A DNA stretch of 64,000 bases from Coenobita brevimanus (GCA_032717465.1 CM064632.1:25066005-25130004), one strand, 5' to 3'; positions 19,447 through 30,702 are shown, numbered from the stretch's first letter. Numbers and translations: made by a program. Notes: a model not told the origin generated them from the sequence alone.

Positions 19447-21400
19447 TCATCATCATCAGCCATAACTAGTCCACTGCTGAACAAAGGCCTCCCCCAACCT
19501 TTTCCACGAAATCCTTGACTGAGCCAATCTTTGCCACGTTTTCCCTGCAAATTTCTTTATCTCATCTCTCCATCTCCTGTCTGGCCTTTTTCTGCTACGC
19601 TTACAGTCTCTTGGTGTCCAGTCTGTCAGCCTCTTGCTCCATCGGTTATCCCTTATTCCTGGTATATGGCCTGCCCACCTCCATTTCTGTTCTTTTATAA
19701 GTTCTATAATATCTTTGACTTTAGTCTGCTCTCTCTCCTAAGTTGATCTTTTCCTGTCTCTTAAAGATATTCCCAACACTTACATTTCCATTGCTTTCTG
19801 GGAACGGATTAATTTATTTTCCATCGATTTTGTCAGTTTCCAGGTCTCACAACCATACGTCATAGCTGGAATTATACATTCGTTATATACTTTTCGTTTC
19901 ATACAAACTGGCAAGCTACTTTTCATAATGTCTGTATGTTTACCGAAAGCTTTCCATCCAATTGTAATGCGTCTTTTTATTTCGCTATCATGATCTTCTG
20001 TTAATTTTAGTATTTGTTCCAAGTATTTGTACTCCTCAACTTCTTCAAGAATTTCATCGCATATTCTGATGACGCTCTTTGGTGTTTGTGGATTGAACAT
20101 TAGTTTTACTTCGGTTCATCTTCAGTCCTACTTTTAGACTTTCTCTGTTCATGTCATTTAACATTTCTTGCAATGCCTCCGCTGTTTCTGAGATTAGGAC
20201 AATGTCATCTACAATCTTAAATGGTTTAGCTTTTCTCCATCTATGTTCACTCCTTTATTTTCCCAGTCTAGCTTTCTGAAAATACTTTCTGGGCATGCTG
20301 TAAATAATTTTGGTGAAATTGTATCTCCCTGACGCACGTCCTTCTCAATCTTAATTTTTTCCGAGTCCTTATGTAATTTAACTGTAGCAGTTCCCTCTTT
20401 ATATATGTTTTCGAGCAGTTTTACAAGTTCTCATTCACTCCTTGTTCTCGCAGTGCATTTATAATCGCTATGTGCTCCACTGAATCAAAAGCCTTTTCGT
20501 AATCAACAAAATCTAAGCACAGTGGTTTATTATATTCTGTAGTTTTCTCAATTAGCTGATTCATTGTATGTAGGTGATCGGTGGTTGAATACCCGCTTCG
20601 GAATCCTGCCTGTTCACAAGGTAGGTTCTCCTCCAAAATTGTTGTTATTCTGTTCGTAAGGACTTTAGTGAAGAGTTTGTAAATGACTGATAATAAGCTA
20701 ATGGGTCGATGGTTACTAAGATCTTTTGAGTCACCTTTTTTGTAGAGCAAAATAACTATTGCATTACACTATGTTTTGGGAATTTTCTTCTGTTTGATAC
20801 AGTGGGTAAATAAGTGAGCAGGCCTTTTTTGTACTTCTACTCCTGCATCCAACAGTAAATCTGCTACTATTCCATCTTCTCCCGGAGCCTTCCCTCTTTT
20901 CATATTTTTAAGACAAATATTTACTTCGTCTGGTGTTACCTCAGGTATTTCACTTGTGTCAACTGAAAAGTTAGCTATTGTACTACTGTATTTGATGCAT
21001 ACAGTTCTTTGTAAAATTTTTCAACTCTCTTCACCATCTTATCTCGGCATTTAATGATTTCATTTTTTTTTCTTTCAGTGATGTCCTTTGTAGCTTTTCT
21101 AGTGCCATTTTACTTCGGACCTGTTTCAGACTTTTTCCATTTTTGATGGTTTCTTTGATCTGATCCATGTTTCTCTTTCTTTCTTTCTTCTCTTTGTCTT
21201 TTGTTGATAAGCTTATTTAATTCCGCTCGTTCAATTTCGTCTTTCTTTGTTTTTACTTTCATTTCCTTTCGTTTTTTCATAAGCTCGAGTGTCTTTTCTG
21301 AATATTTCTTGGCTTTGGTTGTATTAAGTTTTCCTACTACCTCCGCTGATTCTCTTAGCTCACCATCCACTCACTCGATGTAGTGCTGCTCTTGGTTGTC
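19445..21400 (-). pseudogene. LINE endonuclease/RT-type retrotransposon remnant, copy A
   Basis: Minus-strand pieces in several frames follow the order of one LINE polyprotein. At about 21110-21370 there is a Lys/Glu-rich linker. At 20421-20750 RT fingers and palm carry Arg-Pro-Ile-Ser-Leu-Leu, Glu-Gln-Ala-Gly-Phe-Arg and Asp-Tyr-Glu-Lys-Ala-Phe-Asp. Near 20310-20340 is the Arg-Gln-Gly-Asp motif, then a damaged Asp-Asp motif near 20205. At 19780-20100 lies the post-RT region (Tyr-Lys-Tyr-Leu, Thr-Tyr-Gly-Cys-Glu-Thr-Trp). The last part to 19445 encodes Trp-Arg-Trp-Ala-Gly-His and an Arg/Trp-rich tail. The 3' end is CATCATCATCATCAGCC. The endonuclease domain is missing (5' truncation near 21400) and several stops and shifts break it. 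This family of RTs is common in arthropods; I leave the clade (RTE-like or related) open. Confidence 0.85.
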
Positions 21401-21434
21401 TGATTTTCCTCTCCTCCCTCCATTCCTTCCTTCC

Positions 21435-21437
<3 letters not shown>

Positions 21438-21501
<64 letters not shown>
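21438..21501. repeat. (TA)n microsatellite
   Basis: Pure TA run. Copy B has its counterpart at 49436-49502, preceded there by an extra ~410 bp. Confidence 0.97.
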
Positions 21502-21504
<3 letters not shown>

Positions 21505-21711
21505 TTTCATTTGTCTGGCTGTCTGTTTGTCTGTCTGTCAAGGATTCAGGCAGCCGCATCAAGAGGCAAACAGACTATCAGAATATGGCAAATATTACCT
21601 AAAATACAGTGAATATAACTGTGTAGTGCAAATACAAACAGGTCAAACGCGTACGAATAGGTCAGCCATACGAGTATATTACCTCACCCTAAAGCTTCAC
21701 CCTCGACCCGT

Positions 21712-22120
21712 CACTCAGCGCCATCCCTTCTTAACTCAGCGCCATCCCTTCTTAACTCAGCACCATCCCTTCTTCACTCAGCGCCATCCCTTCTTCACTC
21801 AGCCCCATCCCTTCTTCACTCAACCCCATCCCTTCTTCACTCAACCCCATCCCTTCTTCACTCAGCCCCATCCCTTCTTCACTCAGCGCCATCCCTTCTT
21901 CACTCAGCCCCATCCCTTCTTCACTCAGCGCCATCCCTTCTTAACTCAGCCCCATCCCTTCTTCACTCAACCCCATCCCTTCTTAACTCAGCCCCATCCC
22001 TTCTTCACTCAGTCCCATCCCGTCGTAACTCAGCGCCATCCCTTCTTAACTCAGCCCCATCCCTTTTTTCACTCAGCACCACCCGTTCTTCACTCAGCAT
22101 CACCACTCCTTAACTCAACA
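21712..22120. repeat. 21-bp minisatellite, CCATCCCTTCTTCACTCAGC-based
   Basis: About 19 tandem copies of a 21-bp unit (seven codons), varying mainly at TTCACT/TTAACT and CAGC/CAAC. It keeps a His-Pro-Phe-Phe-Thr-Gln-Pro frame open (part of a 234-residue frame at 21500-22204). I do not regard this as coding: flanking codons come from TA and GA arrays. The copy B version at 49730-50150 is frame-broken. Confidence 0.92.
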
Positions 22121-22128
22121 GTTATTTT

Positions 22129-22133
<5 letters not shown>

Positions 22134-22199
<66 letters not shown>
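22134..22199. repeat. (GA)n microsatellite
   Basis: About 32 GA units; shorter (~21) in copy B at 50152-50194. Confidence 0.98.
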
Positions 22200-22200
<1 letters not shown>

Positions 22201-22271
22201 ATAGTAGCTTTTAGAGCGTAGGTAATCATCATCATGAACATCATCATTATCATTTTTATAACAATCAAGTT

Positions 22272-22320
22272 AGTGCTATGGTTACCACCCAATGTCGTAG
22301 GAAAACCGTATGGCTAGTCA
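22272..22320 (-). repeat. Fragment of dispersed family A (core only)
   Basis: GGTTACCACCCAATGTCGTA is the inverse of the family A core GCTGGGTGGTAACC with local changes. Only ~45 bp are recognisable. Copy B counterpart: 50277-50325. Confidence 0.45.
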
Positions 22321-22499
22321 CGTACTAGGAAAGTCAAGTCATGGCAGCATTAAATCGAGTCACTGGATGGCGGCCGCCTCTATCTGCCACAAACAATATT
22401 ACCCATTGGCGGAGAAGCCGACACAGCCAAAGATTTAAGGGAAAAAATAAAAGAAAAGAAAAGCGTCCTTGCGCTGAAACGTTAGGGTGATTCAGAACT

Positions 22500-22925
22500 T
22501 CGTATTTAAGGTGGCATAAGAGATTTCTGAACATCTTTCATTTGGCGACTTGTGCGTATTACGTCATATTTGTTTTTCATGTTCTAATTTGTCTTAATAC
22601 TGAAATAATTTGCATCAGTAACATACAAGAGAAAAGTAAGTGTATTGTGCAGATTAAATCACCGAGGATGAGGTGTTAAAAATTTTTAATAAATAAATAA
22701 GTGTATACAATGCGATTCTGTATGTCCAAAGCAGCGAAAAGTTCAATGGAGACATTTGTTTACTCCTTCAACTCCAGGACGTGCTATCATATTATTCTTG
22801 ATATATCCAGACGATTTCATTCAACTGAGGTGAAAATCCCTAACGTTGAAGCGATAAGAAACAGTCTCCATGAACCCCTTCCCTACGAGAGGCCTCTTCC
22901 ATTTGGCATAAAGATTCCTGGCGGT
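22500..22925 (+). repeat. Dispersed repeat family B copy 2 and flanking unique sequence
   Basis: 22500-22690 aligns with 1940-2110 (TGCATCAGTAAC, TGCAGATTAAATC and GAGGTGTTA in the same order). The remainder to 22925 contains CCAGACGATTTCATTCAACT, a word with relatives near 40945, 41045 and 41080. No gene is seen. Confidence 0.5.
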
Positions 22926-22927
22926 AG

Positions 22928-22928
22928 C

Positions 22929-22968
<40 letters not shown>
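22928..22968. repeat. (TAA)n microsatellite
   Basis: About 13 TAA units. Copy B counterpart: 50963-51002. Confidence 0.97.
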
Positions 22969-23319
22969 CATCACTGCAGTGAACTGAATAAGCCTTTCAA
23001 TACAACCACCCTTTTCATTTATTCTTACTAGTACCAAGGGATTTTATTTAGCTTAGGACAGCCGTAGCATTTATTCAATATGGACGGTGGGTGTTAGCGC
23101 CGAAGTAGTGGCATGTGGAGGTGTATGGTATGTATGGGGACTGCTGGGCCTTGGAAACAGACTGTGAAGTCTATGCCCAGAGTGGGACACATAAAACAAA
23201 GGACCCTTTAAGCTACAGGAATTAGATGTAGCCTTCATTAACGTCTTTGCCACGGTAGTAACTTTCCTGTGCTGCATAAAATCACGTGTTTGGTAACCAC
23301 AATTATCACCTTAAAACTA

Positions 23320-23545
23320 TACTCTTTTTACTCCAACCTGGCCTAAAATTGCAATCTGTCAGCCTTGAATCCTGCGTTATAACAATATTTTAACACTAGA
23401 ATATGATGCTAGTCACGAAGAAGTACATGTACTATGGAAAGAAGGTAGAGCTGTAGCATTGTCTTTTTACTGCCAATAAGGACGAAAGTCTGGGCCAAGG
23501 TGAACAAAGTGTAGTTTCTCATTTGTATTTTTTTCTTGTGCCTCC
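23320..23545 (+). repeat. Dispersed repeat family C, copy 1
   Basis: Key words in order: CTCCAACCTGGCCTAAAATT, ACACTAGAATATGATGCTAG, CACGAAGAAGTAC, AGCATTGTCTTTTTACTGCC, then AAGGACGAAAGTCTGGGCCA. The same order recurs at 34640-34800, 40575-40760 and, inverted, 41625-41835. No open frame is shared among copies. Confidence 0.7.
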
Positions 23546-23675
23546 CAGACTATTTTATTCAGTCCAGGAGAGACCGTCCGAGCTAGATAGGTTTGGCAGT
23601 GGTTTCTTTACACTTTTCAAACTAGACATCTTTCGTAAGCTGTGTAAAACTGCGTGTTGATGACCTGGTTAAAAT

Positions 23676-23677
<2 letters not shown>

Positions 23678-23723
<46 letters not shown>
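23678..23723. repeat. (CA)n microsatellite
   Basis: About 23 CA units. Copy B: 51752-51797. Confidence 0.98.
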
Positions 23724-23725
<2 letters not shown>

Positions 23726-23904
23726 CATCGAACTGAAAGGATTAAATAAGTAAATCCGTCCTGGTAGTGAATGAGTAAATGCATTTCGGGATCATGGTGT
23801 CAATATTCGTGGGTGTGGGCACATGAAATTAAAACCTATAATCAAGGTTCATCTCATCAGAGGAGAAAAATTAACTCTCTTATCTATGTTTTAGCATCTG
23901 GCTG

Positions 23905-24070
23905 GTGGTGAAGAGGGACACCTTCACGTGGTTTGCACTAATAAACTTGCTTGGTTGTGTATATACGTCTCTAAGCTCCGTCCTTATTACCCGAACTGAG
24001 GATGGTAGACTGCAGGAGGGGGAACATTAGCCTGCAGTCCATTGGGTTCACGTTTCAAGGAGCCTGGACC
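23905..24070 (+). repeat. Dispersed repeat family D, copy 1
   Basis: GGGACACCTTCACGTGGT, then CCGAACTGAGGATGGTAGAC and CAGCCTGCAGTCC-like words. The same order is at 42565-42710 (GACACCTTCACGTGGTGGC, CCGAAAGGAGGATGGTGGAC, CAGCCTGGCGTCC). Identity is moderate, so this is an old dispersed family. Confidence 0.6.
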
Positions 24071-24173
24071 CAAAATAACAACACTAAACGTACGACTGAC
24101 GAATCAATGTAAAAGAGTGGCAAGTAGTCTAATCAGAGCACGACAGCTCTCTCCTCCTACCCTTGGTGTTTGT

Positions 24174-24176
<3 letters not shown>

Positions 24177-24221
<45 letters not shown>
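24177..24221. repeat. (GT)n microsatellite
   Basis: About 22 GT units. Copy B: 52248-52294. Confidence 0.98.
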
Positions 24222-24223
<2 letters not shown>

Positions 24224-24518
24224 GAGGGCAGAATAGTGAGTGTGCAGCGAGGTGTACGAGTGAGTAGCGAGGAAAGGAGGCTGTCAGGTCTGATACAACA
24301 CATATATTACCTCACCCTGACGCTTCGCCCCACACCCCTCTCTCAGTCACTCGTCATCCCCACCCCATCTCTCCCCGCCTCACCACATGCTTCAGCCAAC
24401 CCTCCCACACTCATTCACACCGCACACTCAACTCTCACTCCCACCCAACCACCATGCCCAACCCATCCCTCACATCTCTATACCATATCCCCTTCCTATA
24501 GAGATGTGGGAAGTATTA

Positions 24519-24540
24519 ATAATAATAGGAATAATAATAA

Positions 24541-24572
<32 letters not shown>

Positions 24573-24613
24573 TTAATATAATAATAATAATAATAATAAT
24601 AATGATAATATTA

Positions 24614-24658
<45 letters not shown>

Positions 24659-24695
24659 TAATATTAATATAATAATAATAATAATGATAATATTA

Positions 24696-24728
<33 letters not shown>
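24519..24728. repeat. (TAA)n array, upstream flank of the Dong-like LINE
   Basis: TAA repeats with ATGATAATATTAATA interruptions that recur three times. They run directly into the LINE's RT sequence at about 24729. Copy B counterpart (52592-52724) is shorter and lacks most interruptions. Confidence 0.95.
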
Positions 24729-24729
<1 letters not shown>

Positions 24730-26822
24730 TAGACACATTTATATGTCTCCCTACAATGTGTAAGATTTTAACATCCATATTAACAGCCAAAACCTACAAG
24801 CACCTGGTGGATAACAACCTACCCCCAGGGGAACAAAAAAGCTGTAGAAAAGGGAGTGCTGGATGCAATGACCAGCTGCTCATAAACAAAGCCATATTGG
24901 AGGAGACCAAAACCAGATAAAAGAACCTCACACCAGCTTCGGTTGACTACAAGAGGACATTCGACTCTGTTCTCCACAGCTGGATAATAAAATGCCTTGA
25001 AATCTACAACACCTCACCGATTATGACAGCCTTCATCAGAACCAATATGACGAAACTGAAGACAACCCTCAAACTCAACCACAACGAGGGAACTCTAACA
25101 TCCAGACAGATCAAAATCAATAGCGGAACCTTGCAGGAGGACTCTCTCTCACCTCCTCTCTTCCAAATTGCTCTTGCTCCACTATCCTCTCTTCTGAACA
25201 ACAGCGGCTATGGTTACAAGACAGGCAAAACTATCATCAACCACCTGGTCTACACTGATGACCTGAAAACCTATGCCAAAAACGACGAAGAACAGTAAGG
25301 CCTACTCACCATCGTTAAAGGCTTTAGTGATGACATTGGAATGGAGTTCGGTCTTGACAAAAGTGCCAAAGCTTCCTACAGAAGAGGCAAATTAAGAAAT
25401 GCTGAAAACATCGAGTTTGATATAGATACCATCATCCAAGATCTAGAAGAAGAGGGAACATACAAATACCTTGGTGTGAATGAAGGAGATGGAATTCAGC
25501 AAGCTAAGATGAAAGAGAAAATACGAAAAGAGTACTACAGACACATACGATTGGTGCTTAAGTCAGAACTCAATGCCACCAACAGAACAGAAGCAATGAA
25601 CACCCTTGCAATCCCAATCGTCACCTACAGCTTCAACACCATCGACTGGAAAATGGAAGAACTAAAGAAACTTGACCAAAAAACAAGAACACTGCTGACA
25701 ATGGAAAAAATGCACCATCCTAAAGCGGACGTGGATAGGCTTTACCTCCCAAGAACATCTGAGGGAAGGGGTCTTACCCAAATTGAGACAACGTACAAAA
25801 CAACCACGATCGGTCTTGGCATGTACCTCAAGACCAAAGAGGACAGTCTTCTTATGATTGCGAGAGACCATGAACGAGCAAAGAAAACAACATCAGTACA
25901 CCATGAAGCTGTCAAATTCAGAAGAGAGCTCAATAAACCAGAGTTCCAAATCATGGAAAATGAGCAAGCCACCAGCTTTGCTCGAAGAATAAAACTGAAA
26001 GCTAAACACCAAGCACTAGAACACTTAAAGAGTAAATGGGAAGAAAAACCTCTACACGGGCAGTACCCGAAACGAGTCAGTGACAGAGACGTGGACCAAG
26101 CCCAAACAAACCGATGGCTAAAAACAGCAGGCCTAAAATCGGAAACGGAAGTGTTTATCATCGCAGCTCAAGACCAGTGCATTACAACTAATTACTGTAT
26201 TACCGGAACAAGATCTTGAAAGACGCCACCAGTCCGATGTGCATGATATGCAACAAACACCAAGAGACAATAGACCATCTAATCTCTGGCTGCTCAGAAT
26301 TGGCCAAAACAGAATACATACAAAGGCACAACAAAGCAGCAGCATACCTCCACTAGGCAATCTGTAAGCACTATAACATCAAAGACAATTACTAAGAACA
26401 TGGACCATCAAGTGTTACAGAAAACGCAGAAGCTACTAAACTATGGAACATGCCAATCCAGACGGATAAAGAAATCAAAACCAACTGGCCCGATATAGTT
26501 GTGAAAGACAGAAAAGAAAGAACGTGTGTGCTCATCGATATGTCCGTCCCCAACGAAAGTAACACCTCCCTAAAAACAATTGAAAAGCTCTCCAGATACA
26601 AAGACCTGGAGATAGAAGTGAAAGGATGTGTGGAAAAATATACCAGCAAAGTCCCCGGAAACATCAAGGTAAACGAGTTGCAGAAGATCGTCCTGCTAGG
26701 AACTGCTCCTATGTTGAGAAAGACGTTATCCATCAAGTGAACCATCACACCCTCATGGGAGCCCTAAGTTCAAGGGTTGGACTCGGCTCCATGAGTGAAT
26801 ATAGCAGGACTTCAAGGAATAC
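24729..26822 (+). pseudogene. Dong/R4-like LINE remnant: RT plus restriction-like endonuclease, copy A
   Basis: Starting inside RT (Cys-Leu-Pro-Thr-Met near 24750), one frame continues through Asp-Tyr-Lys-Arg-Thr-Phe-Asp (motif A), Leu-Gln-Glu-Asp-Ser-Leu-Ser-Pro (motif B, usual Gly replaced by Glu) and Tyr-Thr-Asp-Asp (motif C). In-frame stops lie near 24919 and at 25296-25298. The 25341-26219 part is the thumb and linker. After a frameshift near 26190 come a Cys-x2-Cys-x8-His-x4-Cys zinc motif (26240-26295) and a Pro-Asp...Asp restriction-like endonuclease signature (Pro-Asp-Ile-Val near 26490, then Ile-Asp-Met-Ser), ending at 26740. Two further stops fall near 26355 and 26395. C-terminal RLE after RT is typical of R2/R4/Dong/NeSL LINEs, and Dong elements insert in TAA repeats. 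Here (TAA)n lies on both sides. 5'-truncated and inactive. Confidence 0.87.
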
Positions 26823-26918
26823 ATAATAATAATACTATTAACAATAACAACAACAACAACAACAACAATAATAATAATAATAATAATAATAATAGTAACA
26901 GTAATAGTAATAATAATA
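26823..26918. repeat. (TAA)n/(CAA)n array, downstream flank of the Dong-like LINE
   Basis: ATAATAATAC, then AACAACAAC, then TAA repeats with AGTAACAGTAAT. It may be partly the LINE 3' tail and partly the pre-existing target. Copy B: 54820-54926. Confidence 0.95.
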
Positions 26919-27600
26919 AACGTAATGTATGTATGAGCAAAGTGATGTGTATTGAAAGAGAAGATGGCTCCTGGTGTGATGTTCTACTGAATGGGAAGAG
27001 ACCTGAATTTATACGAGGAATTTAAGTATCTGAATGCAGTGATTTACAAGATGTAAAAGTGCAAGGTAAATGGAGAGTAGCGTGTCATATGGAAGGAAAG
27101 TGGACCGTACTATGAAGGCTTTATTACGAAACAAAATGGACTGTACTATGAAGGCCTTATTACGAAACAAAATTCTAAACACTGCAGCTAGAAGAGATAT
27201 ACAAGAAGGAATATTATTACCCAAACAAACATACGGGTGTGAGGCCCCTGGTGTACCATGAAAACGAAAGGAGTTAGAACGGTGGAGGTGGGGGTCTTAA
27301 GAAACGTGTGTGGAGTGAGATGAGTGGACAGGATAGGAAAAATGATTCGTGAAAAGATATACCATAAGACAGTCAGTGCGCAAGGTAGCCTTAGACGGTG
27401 TGCTTACTGTATACGGTCACAGGGGGAGAACAAAAAGAGTATACGCGAGTCTGTCTGAAGATGTGAGGAGGCGTGGTAGGCCAAGAAGAAGGTGGATATG
27501 CATGGTTAAAAAGTGTGTAAGAAAGAGGTATGGAAGCTGACGAGAACTGACAAGAGATCGAGCTGGTTGGATAAGTTTTGTATGGAACAGCGCATGGTAA
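26919..27600 (+). pseudogene. LINE C-terminal remnant, RTE-like, copy A
   Basis: Plus-strand pieces in three frames give a post-RT LINE tail: Glu-Phe-Lys-Tyr-Leu near 27015, Ile-Leu-Leu-Pro-x-x-Thr-Tyr-Gly-Cys-Glu near 27205-27245, an Arg-Gly-Arg-Pro-Arg-Arg-Arg-Trp block near 27475-27500. Frameshifts and stops are numerous. A 36-bp segment encoding Ala-Leu-Leu-Arg-Asn-Lys is tandemly duplicated at about 27105-27175. The type resembles the LINE at 7746-8401 but is not the same sequence. Confidence 0.7.
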
Positions 27601-27775
27601 GTGCTTGACATTATTTTTTAATTAACTAAGATCTGACTGACTTCCTCCAACCGGTAATTATAAAGTTACGTGTGGAATGCTGTACGGTAAGGGCTTGACA
27701 TTATTTTTTAATTAACTAAAATCAGACTGACTTCCTCCAACAGGTAATTATAATGTTAAGTGTGGAATGCTGTAC
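27592..27775. repeat. 90-bp tandem duplication
   Basis: CTTGACATTATTTTTTAATT begins at 27604 and again at 27694; TGTGGAATGCTGTA is at 27671 and 27761. This gives two units of 90 bp and the start of a third, with few differences. Copy B carries it too (55612-55785). Confidence 0.9.
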
Positions 27776-27935
27776 CTGTGAAATGGAGCCAGGATTACGA
27801 AAGCTTGAATGGCAAATGAATGAGTGTGTGGCCCATTTCACTAAGTTTGCTGTTGGGCAGTTTTTTTACCACCACCTTTATTCTGTTTTCTTTCCTTTTT
27901 ATACCGTACCTCAAGCCTCCTGTTGCGAAATAGAG

Positions 27936-27973
27936 GTGAGATGATGACGATGATGATGATGATGATGATGAAA

Positions 27974-28011
<38 letters not shown>

Positions 28012-28018
28012 ACTGCAA

Positions 28019-28073
<55 letters not shown>

Positions 28074-28108
28074 TTGTTCTTGTTGTTGTTATTATTATTA
28101 TTGATATT
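27936..28108. repeat. Compound (GAT)n-(TAA)n-(TTA)n microsatellite
   Basis: GATGATG, then ATAATA, then TTATTA and TTGTTG. The TAA/TTA halves form a near-perfect inverted repeat. Copy B: 55948-56135, different unit counts. Confidence 0.96.
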
Positions 28109-28235
28109 TGGTAAATAGGGTCGCCCATCATCTACCCAGTGGCTTTGGTGCTACTTTCAAGTGGCTACACACAGTGACAAGGTAAATGGCATCCTGTAAA
28201 ATAAGAACCATTTAAGGCACTCCAACCGAACGGGA

Positions 28236-28530
28236 CCTGAATGGGTTTATATCTGAGAGAAAGAGAGAGGTGGAATGCGGAGGGAAGAGGGAAGAAAGGA
28301 AGATGTGAGAGAAAAGGAGGGAAAGAGGGAAGGACAGAGGGAGTGGCAAAGAGAGAAAAGGGAAGGATGGGAGAGAAGAGGAAGGACGAGGAGCTGGAGG
28401 GATGGAGAAAGAGGGAGGTAATGGAGGAGTCTTCTTGCAACTGAAGGAGATGGACGAGTGAGGAGAGAGGAAAGCTCTCCATGTGATGAGGCTTACCTGC
28501 CTTGATAGAGGAGGAGGAGGAGGAGGGCAT
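28236..28530. repeat. Purine-rich segment
   Basis: Mostly G and A on the plus strand (GGAAGAGGGAAGAAAGGAAG). It keeps frames open on both strands but has no domain. Copy B: 56265-56560. Confidence 0.8.
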
Positions 28531-28613
28531 TACTAAAAGCCATCCAAGTTTTAATCATCGCTTGGCATCAAAGAAGACAGTGACCAGATAGGGATGATGA
28601 TGTGGAAGATGAA

Positions 28614-28617
<4 letters not shown>

Positions 28618-28653
<36 letters not shown>

Positions 28654-28995
28654 GATATAGTGACCCATTGATCTTAATAACAACAGGTCAACCATTTGTC
28701 GAAATCAGATAAATACTGATATAGTCATTTTGTTCACACAGACATAAGATCAAACTTTGACTTCTTGCCCTGTGATCTTGACATCTGACTGACTGTTCTC
28801 TGAACCCTTCATTCCTGCATTACACTCAACCCTTCCACCTAGTTTGGTCTAAATCGAACATGAACTGCTTAAGTCGAAACTGCTAGGTCACCTCTGCCCT
28901 TGGCCTTTGATTTGTTATTCTCAGTAACAATAGATCAACCCCTGGACTAATGTAAATTAGGCTCGAGTCGAATTAAAACTGTTTTGTTAATTTTC

Positions 28996-29073
<78 letters not shown>
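28618..29073. repeat. (GA)n, unique spacer, (CA)n-(CT)n compound array
   Basis: GA at 28616-28650, unique non-coding sequence 28651-28997, then CA (28998-29037) passing directly into CT (29038-29072). Copy B: 56646-57095. Confidence 0.93.
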
Positions 29074-29076
<3 letters not shown>

Positions 29077-29098
29077 TTCGCACCATTACGAAATATGC

Positions 29099-29377
29099 TT
29101 CCTAATTTGAATAAAATCATGTACCCTAGAGGCAGAAAAAATAGCATCAAGAATCCGTCGCCTAGCAGAGGGTAGTAAAGCTGAATGCCATGGATATTGC
29201 AATGTTTATGCCTTAACGTAGAGCTAGTTGTATGATGTAGTTATAGCAATGCATAGTCTAGCTGTTAGGAACTGCGCTGTGGATAGATCAGAATTTTACA
29301 GGCTCAGCGAAATCTGGCCCACCCTTAAGTTGCTGCCATTTTCTCAAGCTTCCTAATTTGAATAAAATCATATAGAG

Positions 29378-29461
<84 letters not shown>
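29099..29461. repeat. Local direct repeat and long (CA)n
   Basis: GCTTCCTAATTTGAATAAAA occurs near 29098 and again near 29348, each adjacent to a CA array. This suggests a local duplication that included the array edge. CA at 29379-29461. Copy B: 57119-57476. Confidence 0.85.
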
Positions 29462-29463
<2 letters not shown>

Positions 29464-29557
29464 GTATCACTCAGTTCAGTAACTCAAGAAACCACCGCCT
29501 ACTGAGTATTCTTTCTGTACCTGCACCTGCTCCAGCCATCCATTACTGTCATAATTT

Positions 29558-29850
29558 TTGCTAAAGCTGTATGACAAAAAAGTGGTCATTACAACAGTTT
29601 GACCTGAAGGAAGATTCTACGAGACGAAGGAAAATGGGGTACTGCCACTCGGGTGTCAAATAAAGATAGAGAAAAATGACAAAATAAGGGAAGCGAAAGT
29701 TAAATGTAAAGTATTTTCGTAAACCTTTGTGACGAGCGACTGCAAAATATAACAGTTTGGCCTGATGAGGGATTCTCTTGGACGGAGGAAAATGGTGCTA
29801 CTGCCACTAGTGTAAAAAGGTAAGGAAAAAAAATGTTCAAAATATGAAGG
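29558..29850. repeat. Diverged local duplication (~175 bp period)
   Basis: ACAGTTTGACCTGAAGGAAG near 29594 and ACAGTTTGGCCTGATGAGGG near 29751 are each followed by GACGAAGGAAAATGG/GACGGAGGAAAATGG and ACTGCCACT. An old tandem duplication, preserved in copy B (57577-57870). Confidence 0.75.
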
Positions 29851-29879
29851 AAAGCTAAATGAGGGTGATTTTTTCCTTT

Positions 29880-30580
29880 TTTTTTGGGGGGGTGGAGGGA
29901 GGGGGGAGCAAAACTGCATGACGAACGAGCGAATAGGATGGTAGTCTAGTTGATGGGACGGGAGGGTGATTTGGAAGATTGGATGGGGTGGAGTGGGATG
30001 GAGAGGGTGTGGCGGATCAGGGGGGGGAGGTCGGCAGAGGGAATGGGGAATGGGGAGAGGGTGGGAGGGAGGAAGGGGGGGTAGATAGGGAACTGAAGGT
30101 AAGAGGGAAAGCAGAGGAATGGAAAAGGGATGAGTGAGAGATGGAAGACGGATGGAAAAAAGGAAATGGAAAGGAGGACAGATGGAACAGGAAAGGAAAA
30201 GGGATGGAAGACTGGATGATAACGAAATGGGCCAGGAAAGGGTGTGGCAGGTAAGGGTGGTGAGCAGAGGGATTGGGGAGTGGAATGGAGGGATGGATAG
30301 GGAATAGAGGGAAGAGCTGATAGGAGAATGGGGGAGGATAAGGGATGCAAGGGAGACTTGGAATGGATAGGAGGAATATAAGAGGGAGAGGCAATGAGGG
30401 GATAGAGAAGGGAAGACAGACAGGGGGAGGAGACAGAAGATGGAAGATAATTAGACAGAGAGAGACTGCTTGATTACACTGTGGGCAGGAGAGGATAGAA
30501 AATGGGGGGTGGGGGTGAGGGGAAGATGGAAGACTTGATGAATTAGAGTGGGAGGGGAGAGTGCGTGTCTGATTTAAAGG
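29880..30580. repeat. Polypurine-rich segment (G+A)
   Basis: About 700 bp that are nearly all G/A with some T (GGGAGGAAGGGGGGGTAG). The minus strand carries Ser/Pro/Phe-rich frames that I treat as compositional. Copy B: 57890-58600. Confidence 0.85.
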
Positions 30581-30582
30581 AT

Positions 30583-30586
30583 GCCA

Positions 30587-30679
<93 letters not shown>

Positions 30680-30702
30680 GATGATGATGAGGAGGAGGAG
30701 GA
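30583..30702. repeat. (GAT)n microsatellite
   Basis: About 38 GAT units with GGT variants passing into GGA. It yields poly-Asp (plus) and poly-Ser (minus) frames that are not genes. Copy B: 58600-58720. Confidence 0.97.

Noticed and set aside
21500..22204. 234-residue frame with His-Pro-Phe-Phe-Thr-Gln-Pro repeats
   Set aside because: It is assembled from the edge of a TA array, a 21-bp minisatellite and a GA array; the copy B version is frame-broken.
25662..26161. Minus-strand frames antisense to the Dong-like LINE
   Set aside because: Shadows of the RT/linker coding strand; identical situation in copy B (53657-54156).
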